Translations under genes and position numbers: made by a program
Shown here: one piece after another, positions 1 to 5,229 of the stretch
Layout of the letters: each line of letters begins with the position of its first letter
Position numbering within the stretch: position 1 is the stretch's first letter
From: Gammaproteobacteria bacterium
GTDB lineage: Bacteria > Gemmatimonadota > Gemmatimonadetes > Longimicrobiales > Gaopeijiaceae
Assembly: GCA_009843625.1 (NCBI GenBank)
Contig: VYDD01000411.1
Coordinates: 1 to 6,883 of the forward strand
Length of the DNA stretch: 6,883 bases
Direction of reading: 5' to 3'
Notes under the pieces: model-generated
Told to the model about the DNA's origin: nothing
Database searches by the model: none
What the model saw: only the letters and a program-made list of their open reading frames with translations

Positions 1-1
1 G

Positions 2-2206
2 CCGACGCCTCGGCCATCGCCCGCGCCCCCGGCCGCCGACCTCCACCCCTGCGCGCGGGGCATAGCGGTCCCAAGCCCGGAGGCGAATCCGGACCTCGTC
101 TCCGACTGCAAGGTCCTGCTCGCCCTGAAGGCGACGCTCGCGGGCTCCGCGGAGCTCGACTGGAGCGCGGAGAAGCCGATCTCCTTCTGGGAGGGCATCG
201 ACGTGCCCCGTCGCCGCGTGGACATCCGGCCTCGCGTCGCCCAGATCGCCCTGGTGAGTCGGGGACTCACGGGGAGCATTCCGCCAGAGCTGACCGCACT
301 GACCGGCCTGGAACAGCTGGTACTCGACGAGAACGAGCTCACGGGGAGCATCCCGCCCGAGCTCGGGCGCATGGGCACCCTGACGTCGCTCACGCTGAGC
401 AGGAACCGCCTGACGGGGACGATCCCGCCAGAGCTCGGAGAGCTCTCGAACCTACAGGCCCTCCACCTCCAGGAGAACGAGCTGTCGGGGAGCATCCCGC
501 CCGAGCTCGGCGGGCTCCTGCGACTGCAGTCCCTGCTCCTCCACGAGAACCGGCTCGTGGGCGCCGTCCCGGCGGAGCTCGGGGCGCTGACGAGTCTGCA
601 GCTCATCACGCTCGATCGGAACCCGCTCACGCGTTGCCTGTGGCCTCCCGGAGCGAACGTCGCGGCCGCCGCGGTCGCCGCGCTCGACATCCCGGAGTGC
701 ACGGAGTCATCGGTCGCAGACACCGCTCCCGAGCTCACGTCCTCCCATCAAGTCTCCTCCGTCGGGGAGGTGGAGGCAGGCCGGCTGGCCGAGCTGCGTG
801 CGGCCGTCGAGGATGTCGCCGCGTTCTACGCGATCGGGTACGGGATCGAGATCCCCGACTTCCGGCTCTACTTCGCTCCGGAGCGCGAGTCGGCCGGCGA
901 GCTCTACGAGGAGGTGACCGGGCGACCGTCCATCTTCGATGACCCGCGCATCGCGGGCGTGGTGGTCACGACCGCGGAGGGATCACTCGCGATCATCAGG
1001 TACTTCGAGGTGGAGGAGGAGGTCGACGAGGCTCGTCTGGATCACGTCCTGTCCCACGAATACCACCACCTCGTCCAGAACGCAGCCGTCCCCCCGGAGA
1101 TCGCCGGGCGCACGATTGTGCCGCGGTGGATCGTCGAGGGAGCGGCCGAGTACGGGTCCGGGTTCTTTGTCCGGGACAAGTACGGCACCGACACGCTCCA
1201 GCGGTGGGTGGGTGATTCTCTCGCGTACGAGGAGACCTTCAGAGAGATCGCGGCCGACTTCCGAAATGAGCACTACGGCGTCGCCGCGCTCGCCATCGAG
1301 TGGCTGGTGAGGCACTCCGGCAATCCACGGTCCTACCTCCAGTACTGGGACCTGCTCGGCAGCGGGGCCTCGTGGGATGACGCGTTCACGTCGGCGTTCG
1401 GGCTGGCCCGCGGTACCTTCTTCGATTCCTTCGAAGAGTACCGGGCCGGTCTGAGGTCGTCGGCGACGCGCATCCGCGGCGTCGTCGTCGACCCGGACGG
1501 GAGCGGGATCTCCGGTGCGGACGTCGCCGCCAAGCCGCGGACGCCGTACGACGCCGCGCTGACCACGTTCTCGGCATCAGACGGCACGTTCGAGATGCTC
1601 GTTCCCCCTGACACCTACTCTCTCTCCTTGGGGAGGAGGTTCCTCCGGAACGGGATGCTCTTCCTGGCCTTCGACCTGAAGTACGACGCAACACACGGCT
1701 ACGCGACCGCGTGCGGCCCGGGAACGACCTACACCACCCGGGCGGGCGAGGTCGTGGAGGTCGTGATCCGGGTACTCCCCGACCTGCTCGGGAGAGCCGA
1801 CGAGCCCCCGTGCAACGAGGGAGTCCCGGGATACCACGTGATAGAGAGCACCGTGACGGGGCCGACGGGCGAACCGGTCGCCGAGTTCGTTCCGAAGACC
1901 TACCACGGAGTCCAGGTCAAGGCCATCCCGTTCCCGTACCGGGTGACCGGACACCGCTTCGACGGGGTGGTGCAATCCCGCGGTATCTCGCGCGCGGCCG
2001 TCGAGGATGGGCGGTACCTGCTCGAGATCCTCTACCACTTCGGCTTCTACGGACACCAGCGTCGCGTCGTCGGCTGGTACGGGAACGGGGGATTCACCAC
2101 CGACCGCGACGAGGCGACGGTGATCGAGGTCGCGGGAGCCGGCGTGGCCGGCATCGAGATACGGCTGCCCGCAGCACCGGAGGAACTGCCCGGGCTGTTC
2201 CGGTAG
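2..2206 (+). CDS. Secreted-type LRR protein with gluzincin peptidase-like domain (5' end missing)
   Basis: The frame is open from base 2, so the gene begins left of the window; the GTG at 203 is internal because LRR-cap sequence precedes it. Numbering from base 2 gives 734 residues. Residues 1-17 are a Pro/Ala-rich linker ending in a Cys. An LRR N-cap follows (SDC, LLALK, LDWSAEKPISFWEGIDV). Five exact 24-residue plant-type repeats (LTGSIPPEL..L..L.L..N.) span 89-208, with a Cys-containing C-cap to about 233. Residues about 254-485 look like a peptidase MA-type gluzincin: HEYHH at 352-356 and EGAAEY at 379-384 supply the expected zinc ligands H352, H356, E379 and general base E353. Residues about 489-545 resemble a carboxypeptidase regulatory-like beta-sandwich; 546-734 is a further beta-rich region with a Cys pair. 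It is probably exported or surface-anchored, but the signal peptide would lie outside the window. The substrate is unknown. Domain calls are by motif only; peptidase activity is inferred. Confidence 0.85.
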   Translation, partial: PTPRPSPAPPAADLHPCARGIAVPSPEANPDLVSDCKVLLALKATLAGSAELDWSAEKPISFWEGIDVPRRRVDIRPRVAQIALVSRGLTGSIPPELTALTGLEQLVLDENELTGSIPPELGRMGTLTSLTLSRNRLTGTIPPELGELSNLQALHLQENELSGSIPPELGGLLRLQSLLLHENRLVGAVPAELGALTSLQLITLDRNPLTRCLWPPGANVAAAAVAALDIPECTESSVADTAPELTSSHQVSSVGEVEAGRLAELRAAVEDVAAFYAIGYGIEIPDFRLYFAPERESAGELYEEVTGRPSIFDDPRIAGVVVTTAEGSLAIIRYFEVEEEVDEARLDHVLSHEYHHLVQNAAVPPEIAGRTIVPRWIVEGAAEYGSGFFVRDKYGTDTLQRWVGDSLAYEETFREIAADFRNEHYGVAALAIEWLVRHSGNPRSYLQYWDLLGSGASWDDAFTSAFGLARGTFFDSFEEYRAGLRSSATRIRGVVVDPDGSGISGADVAAKPRTPYDAALTTFSASDGTFEMLVPPDTYSLSLGRRFLRNGMLFLAFDLKYDATHGYATACGPGTTYTTRAGEVVEVVIRVLPDLLGRADEPPCNEGVPGYHVIESTVTGPTGEPVAEFVPKTYHGVQVKAIPFPYRVTGHRFDGVVQSRGISRAAVEDGRYLLEILYHFGFYGHQRRVVGWYGNGGFTTDRDEATVIEVAGAGVAGIEIRLPAAPEELPGLFR
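266..625 (+). repeat. Five tandem 72-bp units encoding LRRs
   Basis: Five in-frame 72-bp units (266-337, 338-409, 410-481, 482-553, 554-625) each encode one 24-residue LRR. Units 1 to 4 share nearly identical first thirds (variants of CTCACGGGGAGCATCCCGCC), while the rest of each unit has diverged. This fits expansion by unit duplication. The fifth unit is the most divergent (LVGAVPAEL). Confidence 0.85.
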
Positions 2207-2271
2207 ACGGCGAGGCAGCGTGAGGGCGGCCTCGGTGGTGGCGGGCGCCGGGCTGGGTTCCGGAGTCCGCC

Positions 2272-2284
2272 GGTGCGTCGCACC
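2272..2284. terminator. Possible hairpin downstream of LRR gene
   Basis: GGTGCG-T-CGCACC is a perfect inverted repeat 66 nt after the LRR stop. As RNA it can form only a short GGTGC/GCACC stem and no U-tract follows, so a terminator role is a weak guess. Confidence 0.2.
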
Positions 2285-2395
2285 CGCACGGCTCGCGTCC
2301 AGCCCTCAGAAGGCTGCGGCGGAGAGCGAGTCGACGGCGGCTCACCGGGCGCGGGCCGTCTGCTGCGATTCTCGCCAACCGGCTTCGTACCGTGG

Positions 2396-2401
2396 TAGGA
2401 T
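2396..2401 (+). promoter_or_regulatory. -10 like TAGGAT, possible leaderless promoter
   Basis: TAGGAT (TAnnnT type) ends six bases before the ATG at 2408, so transcription would begin at or next to the start codon. No convincing Shine-Dalgarno sequence precedes the ATG other than the GGTAGG that overlaps this box. A small palindrome, TACC-GT-GGTA (2388-2397), overlaps the box and could be an operator half-site pair for the antitoxin. No good -35 is visible. This is inferred. Confidence 0.35.
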
Positions 2402-2407
2402 GCCGCC

Positions 2408-2653
2408 ATGCTGGCGGACAAGATGAGCATTTCGCTCGACGCGGAGCTGGGCGATGCGGTTCGTCGGGCCGCGAGGCGCGACGACGCGGGCCTCTCTGCC
2501 TGGCTGGCTGACGCGGCCAGGGCGAAGCTGCGCGCGGAGGCGCTCAGGACCTTCCTCGACGCCTGGGAGCAGGAGCATGGCAGTCTCACGGCCGAGGAAC
2601 TGCGGCGTGCGGAGGCCGAGCTGGAGCTCGTGATAGAGGCGCCCGCGCGGTGA
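2408..2653 (+). CDS. Ribbon-helix-helix type antitoxin (VapB-like)
   Basis: An 81-residue protein. The N-terminus KMSISLDAELGDAVRRAARR reads as the beta-strand then helix of a ribbon-helix-helix DNA-binding fold, followed by SAWLADAARAKL (second helix). The acidic C-terminal tail (EELRRAEAELELVIEA) is where such antitoxins usually clamp the toxin. It directly precedes a PIN-domain gene with a 4-bp stop/start overlap, the classic arrangement of a vapBC operon. The expected role is to neutralise the PIN RNase and autorepress the operon. The ATG at 2408 is chosen because it fits the possible leaderless promoter; ATG 2423 (M6), just before the predicted strand, is an alternative. The function rests on the fold pattern and neighbour, not on a close homologue. 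Confidence 0.75.
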   Translation: MLADKMSISLDAELGDAVRRAARRDDAGLSAWLADAARAKLRAEALRTFLDAWEQEHGSLTAEELRRAEAELELVIEAPAR

Positions 2654-3033
2654 GCGCGCTTGTGCTTGACGCTGGTGCGCTCCTCGCCGTCGATCGCGGC
2701 GAGCGGGCGATGATCGCCCGTCTGCGAGTCGCCGAGCGACACGCGATCGGGCTTCGCACGAGCGCCATCGTCGTCGCCCAGGTATGGCGCGATCCAGCGG
2801 GCCGGCAGGCGCTGCTGGCACGCCTGCTGCGCGCCGTGGACATCCGGCCCGTGGATGATCGGCTTGCACGCGACGCCGGGGTCCTGCTTGGGCGCGCGGG
2901 CGCCGCCGACCCGATCGACGCGACCGTGGTCCTCGTCGCCGAGACCGGCGACCGCATTCTCACCAGCGACCCGGGCGACCTTGGTCGCCTCGCCGAGGTC
3001 GCCCGCGCGCGCGTTTCTGTGATCCCCTGCTGA
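2650..3033 (+). CDS. PIN-domain toxin (VapC-like RNase)
   Basis: A 127-residue PIN-domain protein starting at a GTG inside the antitoxin stop (GTGA), so the two are translationally coupled. PIN motifs in order: LVLDAGALLAVDRG (D7 the first catalytic acid), TSAIVVAQVWR (36-47 region), DPIDATVVLVA (D87, D90), and ILTSDPGDL (D107, D110). The usual second-motif Glu is Gln here (Q44). From memory the VAQVWR form recurs in this VapC subfamily, so it is not by itself a sign of inactivity. Family members are Mg-dependent endoribonucleases that cut tRNA or rRNA and arrest growth when the antitoxin is lost; the target here cannot be told. Confidence 0.85.
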   Translation: MSALVLDAGALLAVDRGERAMIARLRVAERHAIGLRTSAIVVAQVWRDPAGRQALLARLLRAVDIRPVDDRLARDAGVLLGRAGAADPIDATVVLVAETGDRILTSDPGDLGRLAEVARARVSVIPC

Positions 3034-3294
3034 CAGCCGCGAGGAGGCGGCCTCGACGATCGCCGGAGTGCGAGGCTTTGGCGCATTGACATTGTCGACG
3101 AGCTGATCGAGCCGGGCGTGCATCCCGGCTGGCGGTGGGGGTACGTAGGTCGCGCCGGCGATGGATGTGGCTCAGCCAGAACGGTCATCGCGAGTGCGGC
3201 CCTCGACCGGCCACGGGCGCGGCGGAGGACGGCGGTTGTCGCGCAGTTCGCCGCACCGGCAAGGTCGACGCGCTCCCCCTGCCGCCCGGGCAGG
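3034..3294. other. Intergenic region between the two toxin-antitoxin operons
   Basis: No convincing gene on either strand. It holds two small GC hairpins: GCCGC/GCGGC at 3036-3051, three bases after the toxin stop, and AGCCGGG-cgtgcat-CCCGGCT at 3110-3130. Either could end the upstream transcript, but neither is followed by a T-run. The open frames crossing the region have no recognisable protein pattern. Confidence 0.5.
3110..3130 (+). terminator. Candidate GC-rich terminator hairpin
   Basis: Perfect 7-bp stem AGCCGGG/CCCGGCT with a 7-nt loop, 77 nt after the first toxin gene. It has no U-tract, so it is only a candidate of the kind often proposed in high-GC genomes. Confidence 0.3.
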
Positions 3295-3323
3295 TTGCGC
3301 TCCGGGCGCGATGCCGCGATACT
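3295..3323 (+). promoter_or_regulatory. Promoter of the Phd/PIN operon
   Basis: TTGCGC (3295-3300) and GATACT (3318-3323) are separated by exactly 17 bp and resemble a sigma-70 type -35/-10 pair. The predicted start point near 3330 falls inside the palindromic operator candidate, and the AAGGAG ribosome site follows at 3345. The order and spacing are consistent; no experiment supports it. Confidence 0.5.
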
Positions 3324-3327
3324 CAGA

Positions 3328-3347
3328 CTAAGCCCGGCTTAGCTAAG
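3328..3347. promoter_or_regulatory. Overlapping palindromes, putative antitoxin operator
   Basis: Two perfect palindromes overlap: CTAAGCC-C-GGCTTAG (3328-3342) and CTTAGCTAAG (3338-3347). They give three half-sites, CTAAG, CTTAG and CTAAG, between the -10 box and the start codon; the last overlaps the AAGGAG site. Phd/YefM antitoxins bind palindromes over their own promoters, so this is a natural site for autoregulation of the next two genes. Confidence 0.5.
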
Positions 3348-3357
3348 GAGCATTCCG

Positions 3358-3600
3358 ATACAGGTCAACATGCACGAGGCGAAGTCGCAACTCTCCCGGC
3401 TCGGCGAGTTGGCATGGACCGGGGAGGAGATCGTTATCGCGAAGGCGGGCAAGCCGTACCTGCTGCTTCAGCCCTACCGGGAGCGATCGCGTCGCGAGCT
3501 TGGATCGCTCGAGGGTCAGGTCTGGATCGCCGACGACTTCGATGACACGCCGCTCGAGGTCATCGAGGCATTTGAGGGCGCCAGCGGCGGCGCTGCCTAG
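3358..3600 (+). CDS. Phd/YefM-type antitoxin, apparent ATA start
   Basis: The reading frame gives QVNMHEAKSQLSRL, then GEEIVIAKAGKPYLLL, the two hallmark stretches of Phd/YefM antitoxins, and an acidic tail (DDFDDTPLEVIEAFEG) for toxin binding. The only ATG (3370) lies inside the conserved first strand (xVNMHEAK) and is 19 nt from AAGGAG (3345-3350), too far. ATA at 3358 is 7 nt from that site and gives the family's usual N-terminus, so ATA is the favoured start: 80 residues. An in-frame TAG at 3340 rules out a longer protein. The last base of its TAG stop is the first base of the toxin GTG. If ATA does not work, translation would begin weakly at 3370 and give a 76-residue form. The expected role is to neutralise the PIN toxin and repress the operon. 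Confidence 0.75.
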   Translation: MQVNMHEAKSQLSRLGELAWTGEEIVIAKAGKPYLLLQPYRERSRRELGSLEGQVWIADDFDDTPLEVIEAFEGASGGAA

Positions 3601-3986
3601 TGCTCCGCTTGCTCCTCGACACCCAGGCGCTGGTATGGGCGCTCGGGAACCATCCGCGGCTCGGGCCGGTCGCCCGCGACGCCATCACCGATCCCGACAA
3701 CGACGCGTACGTCAGCGCCGCCTCCGTCTGGGAGATCACGATCAAGCAGGCGCTCGGAAAGGTGCGCATCCCGCCGGACCTGACCGGGCGCGTTGAGCAG
3801 GATGGCTTCAAGGGTCTGCCCATCACCCTTCACCACGCGGAGCATGCGGGCGGTCTCACGCCCATCCATCGCGATCCGTTCGATCGGCTGCTCATCGTTC
3901 AGGCGCAGGTCGAGGGACTGACGATCGTGACGTCCGACGCCGTCATTCCCCGCTACGGCGTGCACACCATGTCGGCGGAGCGCTGA
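3600..3986 (+). CDS. PIN-domain toxin paired with Phd antitoxin (VapC-like)
   Basis: A 128-residue PIN protein whose GTG start shares one base with the antitoxin stop, so the pair is coupled. Motifs: LLLDTQALVWAL (D7), VSAASVWEITIKQALGK (E45), HRDPFDRLLIVQAQ (D92, D95) and TIVTSDAVIPRYGV (D113). All four acidic positions of a PIN active site are present. The WEI..K..LGK stretch marks the subgroup usually found beside Phd antitoxins, different from the subgroup of the toxin at 2650. It is probably an Mg-dependent RNase toxin; the RNA target is unknown. Confidence 0.88.
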   Translation: MLRLLLDTQALVWALGNHPRLGPVARDAITDPDNDAYVSAASVWEITIKQALGKVRIPPDLTGRVEQDGFKGLPITLHHAEHAGGLTPIHRDPFDRLLIVQAQVEGLTIVTSDAVIPRYGVHTMSAER

Positions 3987-4007
3987 CCCGTCGGCGGCTG
4001 GGCGGGC

Positions 4008-4028
4008 CACGGAGCCTCAGTCTCCGTG
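4008..4028 (+). terminator. Candidate terminator after the Phd/PIN operon
   Basis: Perfect 7-bp stem CACGGAG/CTCCGTG with a 7-nt loop, 21 nt after the toxin stop codon. It lies between converging reading frames. There is no T-run, so the assignment is positional. Confidence 0.35.
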
Positions 4029-4119
4029 ACTGGGGGTCAGGGGATCGCGGGTCCAGGGCTTCACCGATCTCAGGTCAGCACCACGCGGTACTCGGCGAGC
4101 AGCGTCCCGGCGGCTCACA

Positions 4120-4317
4120 CTACTGCGCGGCGTTCAGGCACTGAGCGGTCCCCGACGACTCGAGAATCCGACGGTCCGCAGTGACGAGCTGGTGGCCAGC
4201 CATGGCGGTGGCAACGATGATCCGGTCCGCCGGATCGGGATGGAAGTTGAGCAGCGCGGTGGCGCGAGTCGCGATGTCGCCCGTCACCGGGATCTCGACG
4301 AGGCCTGCCTGAGTTGT
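4120..4317 (-). pseudogene. C-terminal remnant of a third PIN-domain toxin
   Basis: On the minus strand 65 codons read TTQAGLVEIPVTGD..., then LNFHPDPADRIIVATAMAGH and QLVTADRRILES. This is the second half of a VapC-type PIN domain: FHxDPADRxIVATA carries the third-motif acids and LVTADRRI the fourth. The first half, with the first Asp and the Glu, is absent. The frame is closed by TGA at 4318-4320 and no PIN N-terminus is found in any frame up to the next gene at 4373. No start codon with an RBS is present, and no antitoxin is adjacent. It is a dead fragment whose left half was lost by deletion or insertion; this subgroup differs from both intact toxins nearby. Confidence 0.75.
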
Positions 4318-4343
4318 TCACGCCGCCACCGGGGGGATTATCG

Positions 4344-4359
4344 CTCTGAGTGCCCAGAG
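4344..4359 (-). terminator. Weak hairpin after the membrane-protein gene
   Basis: CTCTG/CAGAG 5-bp stem with a 6-nt loop, 13 nt beyond the minus-strand stop at 4373. It is short and has no clear U-tract, so the call is tentative. Confidence 0.2.
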
Positions 4360-4372
4360 GGGACGGAGGCCA

Positions 4373-4765
4373 TCAGTCCCGTCGGTCGAGGACTAGGCAG
4401 GTGGCGATGCCGAACGGTCCCAGCAGGCAGCCGTTCGCGTAGCCGATCCACGGGTCGCGTCCTCGCTGCTGGGCGATCTTGCCGCATATCCACACACAGA
4501 GCCCGGCGAGAGCGGCGAAGAGCAGCCACACCCCCAGCGTCACAAGAACCAGCAGGACGTGGAGACCCGCTCCTATCCAGAAGGCGATGCGGGCTCCGTC
4601 CGACCGCTCGACGCCCGTCACGACGACGACCCTCCTGGTCGCCTGGGGCGGTCTCCATGCGCCGTAGAGATCTCGCCCTAGCTCGCAACGGGGGTCATCG
4701 GGTAGGCACCGGGCGCAGGCCTGCATGTGCTCCGTCCATGCTCTAGCGGGCGTACCGGACGTCAT
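4373..4765 (-). CDS. Small membrane protein with N-terminal H/Cys cluster, unknown function
   Basis: A 130-residue protein, family not recognised. The start ATG at 4765 is preceded by GGGAGG 10 nt upstream; an in-frame GTG at 4810 lacks an RBS and is less likely. Residues 13-27 hold H13, C17, C20 and C27 (H...C..C......C followed by G..L), a spacing that could bind a metal. Residues 60-95 are strongly hydrophobic and could form one long or two short membrane helices. A second hydrophobic stretch with a GCLLGPFGIATCLVLDRR pattern (112-129) ends the protein; LGPxG followed by a basic end is common in small actinobacterial membrane proteins. The gene stands alone. A large inverted-repeat structure lies between its start and any upstream promoter and may control it. 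Confidence 0.6.
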   Translation of the reverse strand: MTSGTPARAWTEHMQACARCLPDDPRCELGRDLYGAWRPPQATRRVVVVTGVERSDGARIAFWIGAGLHVLLVLVTLGVWLLFAALAGLCVWICGKIAQQRGRDPWIGYANGCLLGPFGIATCLVLDRRD

Positions 4766-4799
4766 GGTGGGGGTGCCTCCCTGCGGCGGACGGGGATGT

Positions 4800-4892
4800 C
4801 CGCTCACCACAAGCAGGTACAGCCACGCTACCGCAGGGAGACATAGAGGCTCCCCGCCCTTGGTGGGCTGTACCGACGCCCGTGGTGAGCGG
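4800..4892 (-). promoter_or_regulatory. 93-nt nested inverted repeat, possible structured leader RNA
   Basis: Three nested stems can be read. The outer stem is CCGCTCACCAC (4800-4810) with GTGGTGAGCGG (4882-4892), 11 bp perfect. The middle stem is GGTACAGCC (4816-4824) with GGCTGTACC (4866-4874), 9 bp perfect. The inner stem is GC-a-GGGAG (4833-4840) with CTCCC-c-GC (4850-4857) around a 9-nt loop. The 5/7-nt internal loop between outer and middle stems is compact. It ends 34 nt before the membrane-protein start on the minus strand, so in that transcript it would be a structured 5' leader. It matches no riboswitch that I recognise. A DNA-level role (operator, replication or recombination site, small mobile repeat) is also possible. 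Confidence 0.55.
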
Positions 4893-4893
4893 T

Positions 4894-4915
4894 CCTAACC
4901 GTAACACGGGGTAGG
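4894..4915. repeat. Small imperfect hairpin beside the nested repeat
   Basis: CCTA-a-CCGT, loop AAC, then ACGG with one bulged G and TAGG. It lies one base outside the outer stem of the nested repeat. It could be part of the same structured element. Confidence 0.3.
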
Positions 4916-4960
4916 TTCCTAGCGTTGAACGGCAGACCTGAGCCGGAGGGTGAAGACTAG

Positions 4961-4975
4961 GTGAGAGGCTCTCAC
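4961..4975. promoter_or_regulatory. Perfect 15-bp palindrome, candidate operator
   Basis: GTGAGAG-G-CTCTCAC is a perfect 7-1-7 palindrome in the non-coding gap between a minus-strand gene and a plus-strand micro-ORF. This size and symmetry are typical of dimeric repressor sites. The cognate regulator is not in the window. Confidence 0.4.
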
Positions 4976-4984
4976 GGTCTCATG

Positions 4985-5011
4985 GCGCTAATCGCTGTAG
5001 CGCGTTAGCGC
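4985..5011. repeat. Inverted pair GCGCTAA/TTAGCGC with an inner copy
   Basis: GCGCTAA (4985-4991) is perfectly inverted at TTAGCGC (5005-5011); an additional TAGCGC sits at 4998-5003 in the 13-nt spacer. The same-orientation spacing of 4998 and 5006 is 8 bp. It could be a regulator or recombinase site 27 bp upstream of the micro-ORF promoter. Confidence 0.35.
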
Positions 5012-5037
5012 ATCCGCATATACATTGGCGAAGCCTC

Positions 5038-5066
5038 TAGACGGGCTCCCCTAGGGCCGTTACTAT
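5038..5066 (+). promoter_or_regulatory. Candidate promoter of the micro-ORF
   Basis: TAGACG (5038-5043) and TACTAT (5061-5066), each four of six to the sigma-70 consensus, are spaced by 17 bp. The RBS follows at 5085 and ATG at 5095, giving a short ordered leader. Confidence 0.4.
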
Positions 5067-5094
5067 GCGCGGTCCTGACGCGATGGAGGAGGGA

Positions 5095-5172
5095 ATGGCC
5101 CCTGTGCTGAATGCGATGACCCCGAAGAAGCTTCTACAGGCTGTACTCCAGCGACCCAAACCCCGTAGCTAG
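5095..5172 (+). CDS. Possible 25-residue micro-protein
   Basis: ATG 5095 is preceded by a strong GGAGG (5085-5089, 5-nt spacing) and a promoter-like pair. The product starts MAPVLNAMTPKKLLQAVLQR and ends PKPRS. It is basic, with a short amphipathic stretch (KKLLQAVLQ), and matches no family that I know. It sits 57 nt before the end of a minus-strand tRNA gene. The signals in correct order argue for real expression, but a frame this short could be chance; it could also be a leader peptide. Confidence 0.35.
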   Translation: MAPVLNAMTPKKLLQAVLQRPKPRS

Positions 5173-5229
5173 CTCCTGGGACGAGGTGCGGGGACGCACT
5201 CAGGGGCGCGGCGACCATCTGGTATCGAG

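Larger units (their letters stand above)
4766..5094. other. Gene-free regulatory stretch rich in inverted repeats
   Basis: No protein gene was found here. The stretch carries a nested inverted repeat (4800-4892), a small hairpin (4894-4915), a perfect 15-bp palindrome (4961-4975), an inverted pair GCGCTAA/TTAGCGC (4985-5011) and a promoter-like pair (5038-5066). It separates the minus-strand membrane gene from the plus-strand micro-ORF, so it could serve divergent promoters. Confidence 0.5.

Noticed and set aside
266..625. Regular 72-bp repeats that might be an array
   Set aside because: The units are contiguous, in frame and encode LRRs; there are no spacers, so it is not a CRISPR array.
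2047..3123. A 358-codon open frame on the minus strand
   Set aside because: It runs antisense to the LRR gene end and both genes of the first toxin-antitoxin pair and has no domain pattern; it is a high-GC shadow frame.
3118..3342. A plus-strand frame between the toxin-antitoxin operons
   Set aside because: Arg/Ala-rich translation without motifs, and it runs through the promoter and operator of the Phd operon.
4070..4117. A short minus-strand frame reading AAGTLLAEYRVVLT before a stop
   Set aside because: It looks like the tail of some protein, but 14 codons are too few to assign and it is not joined to the PIN remnant frame.
4192..4746. A 184-codon plus-strand frame across the PIN remnant and membrane gene
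   Set aside because: Its translation is Arg/Ser-rich and it is antisense to two better supported reading frames.
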